In this document: one piece after another, positions 8,532 to 16,914 of the stretch
How positions within the stretch are numbered: position 1 is the first letter of the stretch
Layout of the letters: every line of letters begins with the position of its first letter
NCBI RefSeq assembly: GCF_002307495.1
Contig: NZ_NTMR01000016.1
Location: 62,001-126,000, forward strand
Length of the DNA: 64,000 bases
Direction: 5' to 3'
Source of the DNA: Pseudomonas abyssi
GTDB taxonomy: Bacteria; Pseudomonadota; Gammaproteobacteria; Pseudomonadales; Pseudomonadaceae
Notes under the pieces: model-generated
The model's database searches: none
Told to the model about the DNA's origin: nothing
The model's input: only the letters and a program-made list of their open reading frames with translations
Made by a program: the position numbers and the translations under genes

Positions 8532-9230
8532 ATGAGTACCATTCACTTCGTCGGTGGCGAGAAAGGCGGGGTCGGCAAGTCGGTCGTTTCGCGCTTGCTG
8601 TCCCAGTACTTCCTCGACAACGGTCTGCTGTATGCCGGCTTCGATGCTGACCAGTCCCACGCCACCCTCACCCATTACTATCCCGAGTTCACCCAGCCGA
8701 TTGTGCTGGACGACTTCGAGAGCATTGATCAGTTGATCGAGATGGCCAGCGAGGACGATGAAAAGCAGCTGCTGGTGGACCTGCCCGCGCAGAGTCAGCG
8801 CTTTCTGGATCGTTGGCTGGAGGACAGCGGAGTACTGGATATGTGCGATGAGCTGGGGGTCAATACGCTGTTCTGGTACGTGGTCGATGGCGGACGGGAC
8901 TCGGTCATGCTGTTGCGCACCTTCGCCCAGAAGTACGGCGCGCTCATGCCCTGTGTGGTGGTCAGAAACCATGGCTGCGGCAGTGACTTCAGCGACATTG
9001 ATCAGGTGGTGGCGGAGGCGGCGGCGCCCCGGTTGCTGGCGGTGGTCGATATTCCCGAGCTGCACGTCGGCACCCTGCACCGCATCGACAAGCTGGCCCT
9101 GAGCTTCTGGTCGGCGATCAATCAGAAGAGCAGTACTGGTGCGCAGTTGAGCATGATGGAGCGTCAACGCACCAAGGTGTGGCTGCGCAAGGCCAGCCAG
9201 TCCATCGAGATGGCCCTGCAGCGTTTGTAG
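8532..9230 (+). CDS. ParA/MinD-like P-loop ATPase
   Basis: A 232-residue protein starting MSTIHFVGGEKGGVGKSVV, a deviant Walker A (KGGVGKS) typical of ParA/MinD/Mrp ATPases. FDADQSHATLTHY supplies the Walker A' region and QLLVDLPAQSQRF the Walker B-like strand. The middle carries VVVRNHGCGSDFSDID. It resembles the stand-alone ParA-like or plasmid mobilisation-type ATPases. No parB or parS is adjacent, so a role in DNA partition is not supported; a cargo-positioning or unknown role is equally possible. It is separated by 76 bp from the GH19 gene. Confidence 0.75.
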   Translation: MSTIHFVGGEKGGVGKSVVSRLLSQYFLDNGLLYAGFDADQSHATLTHYYPEFTQPIVLDDFESIDQLIEMASEDDEKQLLVDLPAQSQRFLDRWLEDSGVLDMCDELGVNTLFWYVVDGGRDSVMLLRTFAQKYGALMPCVVVRNHGCGSDFSDIDQVVAEAAAPRLLAVVDIPELHVGTLHRIDKLALSFWSAINQKSSTGAQLSMMERQRTKVWLRKASQSIEMALQRL

Positions 9231-9234
9231 CCAG

Positions 9235-9255
9235 GCGCCGGGAGAACCCCGGCGC
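9235..9255. terminator. Hairpin between convergent genes
   Basis: An 8-bp stem GCGCCGGG/CCCGGCGC with a 5-nt loop, just after the ParA-like gene and before the end of the NCS1 gene. There is no T-run, so factor-independent termination is uncertain. Confidence 0.5.
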
Positions 9256-9264
9256 GGGTTCGGT

Positions 9265-10728
9265 CTAGCTCTGGCGCGGGGACGCCTGCAGCACGGGCGC
9301 ATTGCGCATCAGCAGGTAATGCAGCACGGCGCCCATCAGCGCGCCCAGCAGCCAGGCGTAGCCGTGCAGCTGGCTGACCGCCGGCACCCAGACCGAGGCC
9401 ACCGAAAATACCGAGGCCACGGCAAAGGCAATCAGCGCCTTGCGGTTCCAGCCGCCGTCAAAGTAGTAGGCGCCCTGCTCGCGCGCGCTGAACAGATCCT
9501 GCAGATCCAGCTGCTGTTTGCGGACCAGGTAGTAGTCGGCCACGATGATGCCATACAACGGTGCCAGGATGGCGCCCAGGGTGTCGACAAAGGCGGCGAT
9601 GCCGACCTCACTGATGAAGGCAACCCAGAGCGCACCGATGAAGAACGCGATGGCCGCGGTGATGAAGCCGCCGGTGCGGGCGCTGATGCGTGACGGGGCC
9701 AGGTTGGCAATGTCGTAGGCGGGCGGAATGAAGTTGGCCACCAGGTTGATGCCCACGGTCGCGGCAAAGAAGGTCAGTGCGGCGATGATGGTCAGCGTCA
9801 GGCTGTCGACGCGGGCGACGATATCGGTCGGGTTGGTCAGGGTTTCGCCAAACACCACCACGGTGCCGGCGGTGATCACCAGCGCAATCAAGGAGAAGAT
9901 CGCCAGGCTAACGGGCAGGCCCAGCAGGTTGCCCTTGGTCATCTGCTGCTCGTTTTTTACGAAGCGCGCGAAGTCACCGTAGTTGATCACCACGGCGGCG
10001 AAGTAGGCCACCATGGTGCCAACCACCGCAAAGAAGGCGGCGACCGGGCCTGCGGCGTACTCGCCACTGCCCGCAAAGATGCTGCCCAGCTCGTTCAGCA
10101 GACTGGGTCCTGCCTGATACCAGATGATCAGCATCAGCGCGATCATCACCACATACACCAGCGGGCCGGCCCAGTTGAGGAAGCGGGTAATCCACTCCAT
10201 CCCGCGTACGAACAGCAGTACCTGAAAGGCGCAGACCAGGCAGTAGGAGACCCAGCCGATAGCGGTCATGCCAAGAAAGGTGCCGGCATCTGCCGGTGAG
10301 TCCAGTAGGGCGTTGAGCAGCAGCGCTACCGCGGTAGAGGCGAAGTAGGTCTGCACGCCATACCAGAAGATCGCCACGATGCCGCGCACCACCGCGGGGA
10401 AGTTGGCACCGCGAACCCCCATGCTGGAGCGCGCCATGACCGGAAACGGGATGCCGTACTTGACGCTCGGCTTGCCGGTCAGCTGCACCAGGCCCATGAC
10501 GATAAAGCCCGCCAGTACGATACCGGCGAGCACCGCCCAGCCACTCAGACCATAGGAGATGAACAGGGTCGCAGCCAGGGTATAGCCGAACAGACTCTGA
10601 ATATCGTTGGACCAGACGTTGAAAATCTCGAACCAGCCCCAGCTGCGCTTGCCCGGCGGCAGCGGTGCCAGGTCTTCGTTGTGGAGCGACGGATCGATGT
10701 CGCGGATCTGAAAGTCGTCGTTAGCCAT
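9265..10728 (-). CDS. NCS1 family nucleobase/allantoin/hydantoin:cation symporter
   Basis: A 487-residue inner-membrane protein with about 12 hydrophobic segments. It has NCS1 hallmarks: N-terminal WSNDIQSLFGYTLAATLF, VKYGIPFPVMARSSMGVRGA and later GIIVADYYLVRKQQLDL. The family imports cytosine, uracil, allantoin, hydantoins or thiamine with H+ or Na+. The substrate cannot be read from the sequence, and no catabolic gene is adjacent. The frame is open to 10872, but ATG 10728 has AAGGAAAGG just upstream and begins the usual MANDDFQIRDID type of N-terminus, so it is chosen. Confidence 0.88.
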   Translation of the reverse strand: MANDDFQIRDIDPSLHNEDLAPLPPGKRSWGWFEIFNVWSNDIQSLFGYTLAATLFISYGLSGWAVLAGIVLAGFIVMGLVQLTGKPSVKYGIPFPVMARSSMGVRGANFPAVVRGIVAIFWYGVQTYFASTAVALLLNALLDSPADAGTFLGMTAIGWVSYCLVCAFQVLLFVRGMEWITRFLNWAGPLVYVVMIALMLIIWYQAGPSLLNELGSIFAGSGEYAAGPVAAFFAVVGTMVAYFAAVVINYGDFARFVKNEQQMTKGNLLGLPVSLAIFSLIALVITAGTVVVFGETLTNPTDIVARVDSLTLTIIAALTFFAATVGINLVANFIPPAYDIANLAPSRISARTGGFITAAIAFFIGALWVAFISEVGIAAFVDTLGAILAPLYGIIVADYYLVRKQQLDLQDLFSAREQGAYYFDGGWNRKALIAFAVASVFSVASVWVPAVSQLHGYAWLLGALMGAVLHYLLMRNAPVLQASPRQS

Positions 10729-11083
10729 GGGCCTTTCCTTGCGTCTTGTTGTGGGTACCGGGCAAGGCTGCTGAACCTGACAGCCCTCGCCGTTGCGCTT
10801 GCACGTTTTGTTCCGCCTTCGCAGCGCAGCCGACACCGGGCCGCCACGACCATCTGCGCTGAACGGTCGCATATTGTGTACAAAAACGTCGTCATTTTGT
10901 ATTCAAAAATGTAGTGCATGGAAAAAAACGCTACAAATGCGGCTTTCAGAGCGGCAGGCATCTGGCTGCTGCCCAGCTTCGCCCGGGCAACTCAGGCTTG
11001 TTGCTATTGCTCCCCAAAGGCTAAGCTGCTGCCCCGAGGAAGTGGCAAGTCGCCGCGTGGTTCAAGGACGGAAAGGTAATCCT
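10729..11083. other. Divergent intergenic region with candidate operators
   Basis: 355 bp between the NCS1 transporter and the zinc-ribbon gene. No gene is seen. An AT-rich core at 10871-10915 holds two short inverted repeats described separately; the rest is plain GC-rich sequence. Confidence 0.5.
10874..10908. promoter_or_regulatory. Candidate paired operator upstream of the NCS1 transporter
   Basis: Two inverted repeats, TTGTGTACAA (10874-10883) and TTTTGTATTCAAAA (10895-10908), have centres 23 bp apart. TTGT/ACAA dyads are typical of GntR-family regulators, which often control nucleobase and hydantoin transport. No regulator gene is adjacent, so this is a guess from the pattern. Confidence 0.3.
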
Positions 11084-11620
11084 ATGCAGTGTCCCAAGTG
11101 TCGAAATATCCGCCTGCAGGCGAGCAAGGTCGAAGAGGGTTTGCCCGCGATGGGCTGCCCCGCGTGCGCAGGGTCGTTGCTGTCGTTGCTCTATTACCGT
11201 GATTGGGTGGAGCGCAACGAGCCGCCGCTGGCGGATGGGGAGGTCGCCACCGAGGTGGTGGAGGAGGCAGACGCCAAGGCCGCGCTGACCTGCCCCAAGT
11301 GCAGCGGCCTGATGACCAAGTTCTCGGTCTCGGGGGCGCTGACCAGCCGGATTGATCTGTGTGGTCGCTGTGACGAAGCCTGGCTGGATGGCGGCGAATG
11401 GCAGTTGCTGAAGTCGCTGGAGCTGGCGCACAAGCTGCCGGCGGTATTTACCGAGCAATGGCAGCGGCGGGTGCGCAGCGAAAAAATGGCCCAGCTCAAG
11501 CGCGAGCGCCTGGAGCAGCAGGTCGGTGCCGCTGATGCGGCCCGGGTGGCGGAGATCAAGAGCTGGCTCGCTGGGCATGCGCAGCGCGCTACCTTGATGC
11601 AGTTTCTCGCCTCGGACTGA
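11084..11620 (+). CDS. Zinc-ribbon (TFIIB-type) domain protein
   Basis: A 178-residue soluble protein with two zinc-ribbon units in the first 110 residues: CPKCRNIRL...CPAC (residues 3-27) and CPKCSGLMTK...LCGRCDEAWLDGGEW, the latter being the classic zf-TFIIB pattern (PF13453-like). A charged helical C-terminal tail follows (SEKMAQLKRERLEQQ). The function of this family in bacteria is unknown. ATG 11084 has GAAAGG 8 nt upstream, which excludes the longer open frame reaching back to 10793. Confidence 0.75.
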   Translation: MQCPKCRNIRLQASKVEEGLPAMGCPACAGSLLSLLYYRDWVERNEPPLADGEVATEVVEEADAKAALTCPKCSGLMTKFSVSGALTSRIDLCGRCDEAWLDGGEWQLLKSLELAHKLPAVFTEQWQRRVRSEKMAQLKRERLEQQVGAADAARVAEIKSWLAGHAQRATLMQFLASD

Positions 11621-11712
11621 GAGCGTTCAGAACCGGCCGGCAGCTTCGTGGTCAGAGTGCTGTCCGGGCCCTCATACGGCCTGCCCTTTCACTGCCGAAC
11701 AGGCGCTGGTCC

Positions 11713-12216
11713 ATGCTGATTGCCCATCTGCCGTCTGGTTACATCCTTTCAAGCTATATGTTGTCGCCGCTGCGCCGTACGCCGGTGCGTCCCGTCTGGT
11801 TGCTGATTGCCGGTACCCTGGGCGGCATCTTCCCCGACTTTGACATGCTGTACTTCTTCTTCGTTGACCACAGCATGGTCCACCACCACCGCTATGCGAC
11901 CCATTGGCCGCTGCTCTGGTTGTGTCTGCTGTCGGGCGCAATGGGCTGGTTGGCGCTGTGTCGACGCCTGGCTGCGCCCTGGTTGCTGCTGATGTTCAGT
12001 CTGGGCGGCCTGCTGCATGTGGTGCTGGACAGCCTGGCGGGAGACGTCTGGTGGTTCGCGCCATTTGTCGATCAGCGCTATTCGCTGGTCACGGTCACCG
12101 CGCGCTATCAGCCCTGGTGGCTCAATTTCATCGTCCACTGGGTGTTTTTGCTCGAGCTGGCAATCTGGGGGTGGGCGCTCTGGCGGTGGCGGCTACGCGG
12201 ACGCTGGCTGCGTTGA
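11713..12216 (+). CDS. YdjM/DUF457-like inner-membrane protein (putative metal-dependent hydrolase)
   Basis: A 167-residue protein with four or five transmembrane helices. Conserved polar motifs sit at the membrane edges: IAHLPSGY, GGIFPDFDMLY, MVHHHRYATHW and LLHVVLDSLAGDVWWFAP. The His/Asp pattern (HxxxG, PDxD, HHRxxTH, HxxxD) is that of the YdjM/DUF457 membrane-bound hydrolase family. Its substrate is unknown. It converges on znuA. Confidence 0.75.
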   Translation: MLIAHLPSGYILSSYMLSPLRRTPVRPVWLLIAGTLGGIFPDFDMLYFFFVDHSMVHHHRYATHWPLLWLCLLSGAMGWLALCRRLAAPWLLLMFSLGGLLHVVLDSLAGDVWWFAPFVDQRYSLVTVTARYQPWWLNFIVHWVFLLELAIWGWALWRWRLRGRWLR

Positions 12217-12229
12217 GGTATCGGGCAGC

Positions 12230-12259
12230 TGGCCGACGTCCGCAGCGGGACGTCGGCCA
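12230..12259. terminator. Convergent hairpin between the YdjM-like gene and znuA
   Basis: A 12-bp stem whose core is GGCCGACGTCC (12231-12241) pairing with GGACGTCGGCC (12248-12258), with a 6-nt loop. It is placed to serve both converging genes; there is no T-run. Confidence 0.6.
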
Positions 12260-12266
12260 TGCAGGG

Positions 12267-13172
12267 TCAGAGGCTTTCCAGGCAGCCGCCGAGATTGTCG
12301 GTCAAGGTGCTGAGCATATGCACGTAGCCGTCGGCGCTGGCTGGCGTGTCCGCACCCAAGGGGTCCAGCTGAGCGCTTTCGACTGGCAGTCCGGCGGTCA
12401 GGCTATTGACCAGGCGCGGGGTGAACTGGGGCTCGCTGAAGACACAAGCGCGACCGGCGTCACGCAGCTTGGCGCGCAGTTCGTTGACGTGGCGTGCACC
12501 AGGCTGTACCTCGTGTGACAGGCTGAATACATCGCGATGCTTGATTCCCAGATACTCTTCCAGGTACGCATAGGCGTCGTGAAAAACGAAATAGGGCTTG
12601 TCCTTGAGTGGCAGAAAGCGCGCTTGCAAGGCCTGCTCCAGCTCGCCCACCTGCTGCTCGAAGTGCGCCAGGTTTGCGTCCAGCTGCGCTTGCTGTTCGG
12701 GGTACAGCGGCGCGAGGTCCTGCTTCATCCAGCGTGCCAGGACCAACGCGTTGTCCAGCGACAGCCAGATGTGGGGGTCCAGGCTGCCTTCGTCGTGGTG
12801 GTGGTCGTGATGGTCATGACCATGCTCGGCATGTTCTTCCGCATACTCGCGCAACGTCAGGCCGTGCACGTCCATCAGCTCGCGGGCATTGGCGGCGTCG
12901 TGCAGGACGTCCTCAAGGAAGCGCTCCAGATTGGGCCCGACCCAGTAAATACGCTCGGCATCCGCCAGTGCGCGGCGGTCTGACGGCCGTAAGGCGAAGG
13001 AGTGAGGTGAGGCGCCCGGCGGCAGCAGAACGGCTGGTTCATCGATGCCGTTGAGCAGCGCGGCACTGATCAGTTGTACCGGTTTGATGGTAGTGAGTAC
13101 CCGACTGTCGGCGAAAGCCGAGCAGGACAGCAGCAAACCTGCGGCCAAAGCCGACAGCAAGCGTAGTAACAT
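12267..13172 (-). CDS. znuA: Zinc ABC transporter substrate-binding protein ZnuA
   Basis: A 301-residue periplasmic cluster A-I binding protein with a signal peptide (LLRLLSALAAGLLLSCSAFA). The metal ligands are visible: the first His in PPGASPHSFALRP, the second in LDPHIWLSLDNA, a third in FHDAYAYLEEYLG and a late acidic ligand block. Between the first two lies the charged His/Asp loop HGHDHHDHHHDEG typical of zinc-specific members. It is divergent from zur with a Zur box between them. The frame is open far upstream to 13703, but ATG 13172 is preceded by GAGGAATTCCCC and begins the signal peptide. Confidence 0.95.
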   Translation of the reverse strand: MLLRLLSALAAGLLLSCSAFADSRVLTTIKPVQLISAALLNGIDEPAVLLPPGASPHSFALRPSDRRALADAERIYWVGPNLERFLEDVLHDAANARELMDVHGLTLREYAEEHAEHGHDHHDHHHDEGSLDPHIWLSLDNALVLARWMKQDLAPLYPEQQAQLDANLAHFEQQVGELEQALQARFLPLKDKPYFVFHDAYAYLEEYLGIKHRDVFSLSHEVQPGARHVNELRAKLRDAGRACVFSEPQFTPRLVNSLTAGLPVESAQLDPLGADTPASADGYVHMLSTLTDNLGGCLESL

Positions 13173-13197
13173 GGGGAATTCCTCGAAACGCAAAAGC

Positions 13198-13210
13198 GTT
13201 ATATGATAAC
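13198..13210. promoter_or_regulatory. Zur box in the znuA/zur divergent promoter
   Basis: GTTATATGATAAC is a near-perfect dyad (GTTAT-ATG-ATAAC) matching the core of gammaproteobacterial Zur sites (GTTATANTATAAC-like). It lies 26 bp upstream of znuA and 68 bp upstream of zur, so it would let Zur repress both directions when zinc is sufficient. Confidence 0.8.
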
Positions 13211-13277
13211 AGGTCATTGACCTCTGAACAGTCCCTGTCGCCAATTGGTGCCGGGGCGCAGCCAGCGAGGCAGCCCG

Positions 13278-13772
13278 ATGAGCCACCCCCCCCACCTTTC
13301 CGACCCTCAAGCACCGCACAACCACGATCACTGCGTCAGCCATGCCCTGCAGGCTGCAGAACAGGTGTGTACCCGTGAGGGTGTGCGTTTTACCGCGTTG
13401 CGCAAGCGGGTGCTGGAGTTGGTCTGGCAAAGCCACAAACCGCTTGGCGCCTATGACATTCTGGACACCCTGTCCCGTGATGACGGCCGCCGCGCGGCAC
13501 CGCCGACGGTCTATCGCGCGCTGGACTTTCTGCAGGAGCAGGGGCTTGTGCACCGTATTGCGTCGCTTAACGCCTTTATCGGTTGCCCCAGCCCGGAGCA
13601 CCGCCATCAGGGGTATTTTCTGATCTGTCTGGGGTGCCACGTGGCCATCGAGCTGGAGGAGTCGGGCATCAGTGAGGCGATCGCCAGTGCGGCTGCGGCG
13701 CATGATTTTGTCGCCAGCAGTGAAACTGTTGAAGTGAGCGGGTTGTGCGCGCGTTGCCGGGCGGCGGCATGA
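13278..13772 (+). CDS. zur: Zinc uptake regulator Zur (Fur family)
   Basis: A 164-residue repressor. The winged helix contains [14 protein letters not shown] and [19 protein letters not shown]. The dimerisation domain holds metal ligands in [19 protein letters not shown] and a final CARC, giving the two CxxC pairs of the structural zinc site. An N-terminal PHNHDHC stretch is unusually His-rich. ATG 13278 with GAGG 7 nt upstream is chosen over an in-frame GTG at 13245. Its stop overlaps the znuC start as ATGA, so zur-znuC-znuB is one operon. Confidence 0.93.
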   Translation: MSHPPHLSDPQAPHNHDHCVSHALQAAEQVCTREGVRFTALRKRVLELVWQSHKPLGAYDILDTLSRDDGRRAAPPTVYRALDFLQEQGLVHRIASLNAFIGCPSPEHRHQGYFLICLGCHVAIELEESGISEAIASAAAAHDFVASSETVEVSGLCARCRAAA

Positions 13773-14533
13773 GCGACGCGTTGTTGTCGCTGCGGCACGT
13801 CAGCCTGCGGTTGAACGAGACTGACGTGCTGGAAAACGTCAACCTGAGCGTTCAGCCCGGCGAAATTGTCACCCTGATCGGCCCCAACGGCGCAGGCAAG
13901 ACCAGTCTGGTGCGGGTGGTGCTTGGCCTGCTCAAGGCAACCAGCGGCGAGGTGCGTCGGCGGCCGCGTCTGCGCATCGGCTACATGCCGCAGAAACTGC
14001 AGGTTGATCCGTCGCTGCCGTTGACGGTACTGCGCTTTTTGCTGCTGGTACCGGGTGTGCGGCGGCCGGCGGTGGAGGCGGCGCTGGTCGACGTGGGCGC
14101 CGAGCATTTGCTGGAACGGCCGCTGCAGCAAGTATCCGGTGGTGAGCTGCAACGTATCCTGCTGGCGCGTGCGCTGTTGCGCGAGCCCGACCTGCTGGTG
14201 CTGGACGAGCCGGTGCAGGGCGTCGATGTCAATGGCCAGATCGAGCTGTATCAACTGATTACCCGGCTGCGCGACCGCTATGGCTGTGGCGTGCTGATGG
14301 TTTCTCATGACCTGCATCTGGTGATGGCCACGACCAACACCGTGGTTTGCATCAACCGACACGTCTGCTGCTCCGGGCATCCGGAGCAGGTCAGCACCGA
14401 CCCGGCCTTTGTCGCCATGTTTGGCGAGCAGGCCAGCGCCCTGGCTGTCTACAGCCATCACCACGACCACGGCCACGATCTGCATGGCGAAGTGGTGCCC
14501 CACGAACACGGACCTGGTTGCAAGCATGCCTGA
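13769..14533 (+). CDS. znuC: Zinc ABC transporter ATP-binding protein ZnuC
   Basis: A 254-residue ABC ATPase that powers the ZnuB permease. It has Walker [11 protein letters not shown]-loop YMPQKL, signature VSGGELQR, Walker [11 protein letters not shown] and H-loop VSHDLHLV. The C-terminus is His-rich ([19 protein letters not shown]), a feature of zinc ABC ATPases that may sense cytosolic metal. The start codon overlaps the zur stop. Confidence 0.95.
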   Translation: MSDALLSLRHVSLRLNETDVLENVNLSVQPGEIVTLIGPNGAGKTSLVRVVLGLLKATSGEVRRRPRLRIGYMPQKLQVDPSLPLTVLRFLLLVPGVRRPAVEAALVDVGAEHLLERPLQQVSGGELQRILLARALLREPDLLVLDEPVQGVDVNGQIELYQLITRLRDRYGCGVLMVSHDLHLVMATTNTVVCINRHVCCSGHPEQVSTDPAFVAMFGEQASALAVYSHHHDHGHDLHGEVVPHEHGPGCKHA

Positions 14534-15311
14534 TTTTCTGCTGTACGCCCTGTTGGCCGGGCTGTCGCTGGCGCTGGTGGCCGGCCCGCTTGGCTCCTTC
14601 GTGGTCTGGCGGCGCATGGCCTATTTTGGCGACACCCTTTCGCATTCGGCACTACTCGGCGTGGCGCTGGGCATGTTGCTGGATATCAATCTGACGGTGG
14701 CGGTGACGGTGGGCTGCGTGCTGATCGCGGTGCTGCTGGTCGCCCTGCAGCACAAGGAGTGGCTGGCCAGCGACACCTTGCTGGGTATTCTTGCCCACAG
14801 CACCCTGTCGCTGGGGCTGGTGGTCCTGGCCCTGGCAGAAAACATGCGGGTTGACCTGATGGCCTACCTGTTCGGCGACTTGCTGGCCATCACCTCAAGC
14901 GAGCTGGCGTGGATGATCGGCGGCTTGCTGATTGTACTGGTGCTGATGGGGTGGCTCTGGCGCAGCCTGATGTCGATCACGGTGCATGAAGAGCTGGCGC
15001 GGGTTGAGGGGCTGCCGGTCACGGCTATCCGCCTGGCATTGATGTTGCTGATTGCGATTGTCATCGCGGTGGCGATGAAGGTGGTTGGCGTACTGCTGAT
15101 CACCTCGCTGCTGATCATTCCGCCGGCGGCAGCGCAGCGCCACGCCCGTACGCCGGAGCAGATGGCGTTGGGGGCCAGCGTGCTGGGCATGCTGGCGGTA
15201 CTCGGCGGGCTGGCATTGTCCTGGGAGCTGGATACGCCGGCGGGCCCCTCGGTGGTTGTCTGCGCGGCCGCCTTGTTCATGCTGGCGCTGGCGATTCCAC
15301 GCCGCGCCTAG
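14526..15311 (+). CDS. znuB: Zinc ABC transporter permease ZnuB
   Basis: A 261-residue ABC-3 family inner-membrane permease with about eight transmembrane helices. It has the family motif [21 protein letters not shown] near the N-terminus and [15 protein letters not shown] near residue 200. ATG 14526 overlaps the end of znuC by 8 nt, showing translational coupling. A longer frame open from 14409 lies wholly inside znuC and is not used. Confidence 0.95.
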   Translation: MPDFLLYALLAGLSLALVAGPLGSFVVWRRMAYFGDTLSHSALLGVALGMLLDINLTVAVTVGCVLIAVLLVALQHKEWLASDTLLGILAHSTLSLGLVVLALAENMRVDLMAYLFGDLLAITSSELAWMIGGLLIVLVLMGWLWRSLMSITVHEELARVEGLPVTAIRLALMLLIAIVIAVAMKVVGVLLITSLLIIPPAAAQRHARTPEQMALGASVLGMLAVLGGLALSWELDTPAGPSVVVCAAALFMLALAIPRRA

Positions 15312-15358
15312 TCGAACAGGGGCTCTCGGCAGGCCGGTGAGCGGAGCGGCAACAGACC

Positions 15359-15994
15359 CTACTGCTCCGCCATGATGCGGGGCAGCCACTGGGCCAGCTG
15401 GTCGATGTTCAATGGCGGACGGATGAAGCCGGCATAGCGCCCCTGAGGGTCGACGATCACCACCTGACCACTGTGGTCGACCAGATAGTTTTCGTTGCTG
15501 GTGTCTGGCTCGATATAGGCGATCGACAGCGCCTTGGCCAGGGTGGCGAGCTGATCGCTGTCACCGGTGGCGCCAGCAAAGCCGGCGTTAAAGAAACTCA
15601 GATAGCTTGCCAGCTGCTCCGGTGTGTCGCGGTTGGGGTCCACGCTGACCAAGGTGACCTGCAGCTGGGTCTGGGTTTGTTCAGGCAGTTTTTGCATCAG
15701 CTGGCGCAGCTCGGCCAAGGTGGTCGGGCAAATGTCCGGGCAAAAGGTGTAGCCGAAGAACAGCAGATCCCACTGGCCGTTCAGGTCATCCAGCCCCCAG
15801 GGCTGATCGGCAGCAGAGCGCAGGCTGACCTCGGGCAGGGCGCGCGGGCTGTCGAACAGATAGACCCCGGCTTGCTGCAGGGCGTTGCGGTCCAGCGGCG
15901 CTGGACGGGTTACCTTGTTGACCACGGCGCCAACCACCAGCGCAATGCTTGCCACACATACCAGAACGGTTTTCTGTACCCCGGTCAAAGCCAT
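15359..15994 (-). CDS. SCO1/SenC-type copper chaperone
   Basis: A 211-residue protein with one N-terminal membrane anchor and a thioredoxin-like domain in the periplasm. The copper ligands are present: FCPDICP (CxxxC) and the later His in YLVDHSGQVV. SCO proteins deliver copper to the CuA site of cytochrome oxidase subunit II, which is encoded at 22.7-23.9 kb. ATG 15994 has GAGGTGG upstream; a longer frame to 16054 would overlap ctaB further. It is the last gene of the SURF1-ctaA-ctaB operon and overlaps ctaB by 10 nt. Confidence 0.92.
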   Translation of the reverse strand: MALTGVQKTVLVCVASIALVVGAVVNKVTRPAPLDRNALQQAGVYLFDSPRALPEVSLRSAADQPWGLDDLNGQWDLLFFGYTFCPDICPTTLAELRQLMQKLPEQTQTQLQVTLVSVDPNRDTPEQLASYLSFFNAGFAGATGDSDQLATLAKALSIAYIEPDTSNENYLVDHSGQVVIVDPQGRYAGFIRPPLNIDQLAQWLPRIMAEQ

Positions 15995-16890
15995 CCAGCC
16001 ACCTCGATATAGTGGTCCAGCAGCAGCGCCACAAATAGCCACAGCAGGTACCACAACGAATATTTGAAGGTCTTGATGGCCGCATGCGGGCGGCTGTTGC
16101 GCAACAGGGCAATCGCCCAGTCGATAAAGCGCAGGCCCAGCACCACCGCGGCCACCAGATAGAGCGGGCCGCTCATGTGGATCACAAAGGGCAGCAGGCT
16201 CACGGCCAAGAGCATAAAGGTATACAGCAGAATATGCAGCTTGGTGTAGTGCTCGCCGTGGGTGACGGGCAGCATCGGAATGTTGACCTTGGCGTACTCG
16301 GCCTTGCGGTGAATCGCCAGCGCCCAGAAGTGCGGCGGGGTCCAGGCGAAGATAATCAGCACCAGCAGCAGGCCGCCAGCGTCGATCTGGCCGCTCACGG
16401 CCGTCCAGCCGAGCAAGGGCGGCGCGGCACCGGCCAGCCCGCCGATGACAATATTCTGCGGCGTGGCACGTTTAAGAAAGGCGGTATAGACCAAAGCGTA
16501 GCCCAGCAGCGAGCCCAGGGTCAGCACCGCAGTCAGGGTATTGGTCCAGGACAGCAGCACGGCCAGCCCTGCGCTGCCCAGTAACATGGCAAAGAGCACG
16601 GCATTCAGTGGCTCGACGCGGCCCTGGGCCAGGGGGCGGCGCTGGGTGCGGGCCATCTGTACGTCGATACGCCGATCTACCACATGGTTGATGGCTGCCG
16701 CCGAGCCTGCGCACAGGGCAATCCCCAAGTTACCGAGCAGCAAGGTGCTCCAGGGTACCGCGCTGTCGCTGGCCAGCAGCATGCCGATGGCCGAGGTAAT
16801 GATCATCAGCGCAACGACCTTGGGTTTGGTCAGTTCCAGATAATCACGCCAGCCGGCCTGTGCCGTTACTGCATGGGTGATGCTAGCCAT
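15985..16890 (-). CDS. ctaB: Protoheme IX farnesyltransferase (heme O synthase)
   Basis: A 301-residue UbiA-family prenyltransferase with about nine transmembrane helices. It attaches farnesyl diphosphate to heme B to make heme O, the precursor of heme A. Motifs are the first Asp-rich loop NHVVDRRIDVQMARTQRRP and the conserved loop FAWTPPHFWALAIHRKAEYA. It lies between ctaA and the SCO gene in the oxidase assembly operon. Confidence 0.95.
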   Translation of the reverse strand: MASITHAVTAQAGWRDYLELTKPKVVALMIITSAIGMLLASDSAVPWSTLLLGNLGIALCAGSAAAINHVVDRRIDVQMARTQRRPLAQGRVEPLNAVLFAMLLGSAGLAVLLSWTNTLTAVLTLGSLLGYALVYTAFLKRATPQNIVIGGLAGAAPPLLGWTAVSGQIDAGGLLLVLIIFAWTPPHFWALAIHRKAEYAKVNIPMLPVTHGEHYTKLHILLYTFMLLAVSLLPFVIHMSGPLYLVAAVVLGLRFIDWAIALLRNSRPHAAIKTFKYSLWYLLWLFVALLLDHYIEVAGWL

Positions 16891-16914
16891 GGTCCGTCCC
16901 CCCTGTCGGTGCGT

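Noticed and set aside
12267-13703. A longer ZnuA with about 177 extra N-terminal residues
   Set aside because: The extra part is antisense to zur, and the true signal peptide starts at 13172 after a ribosome-binding site.
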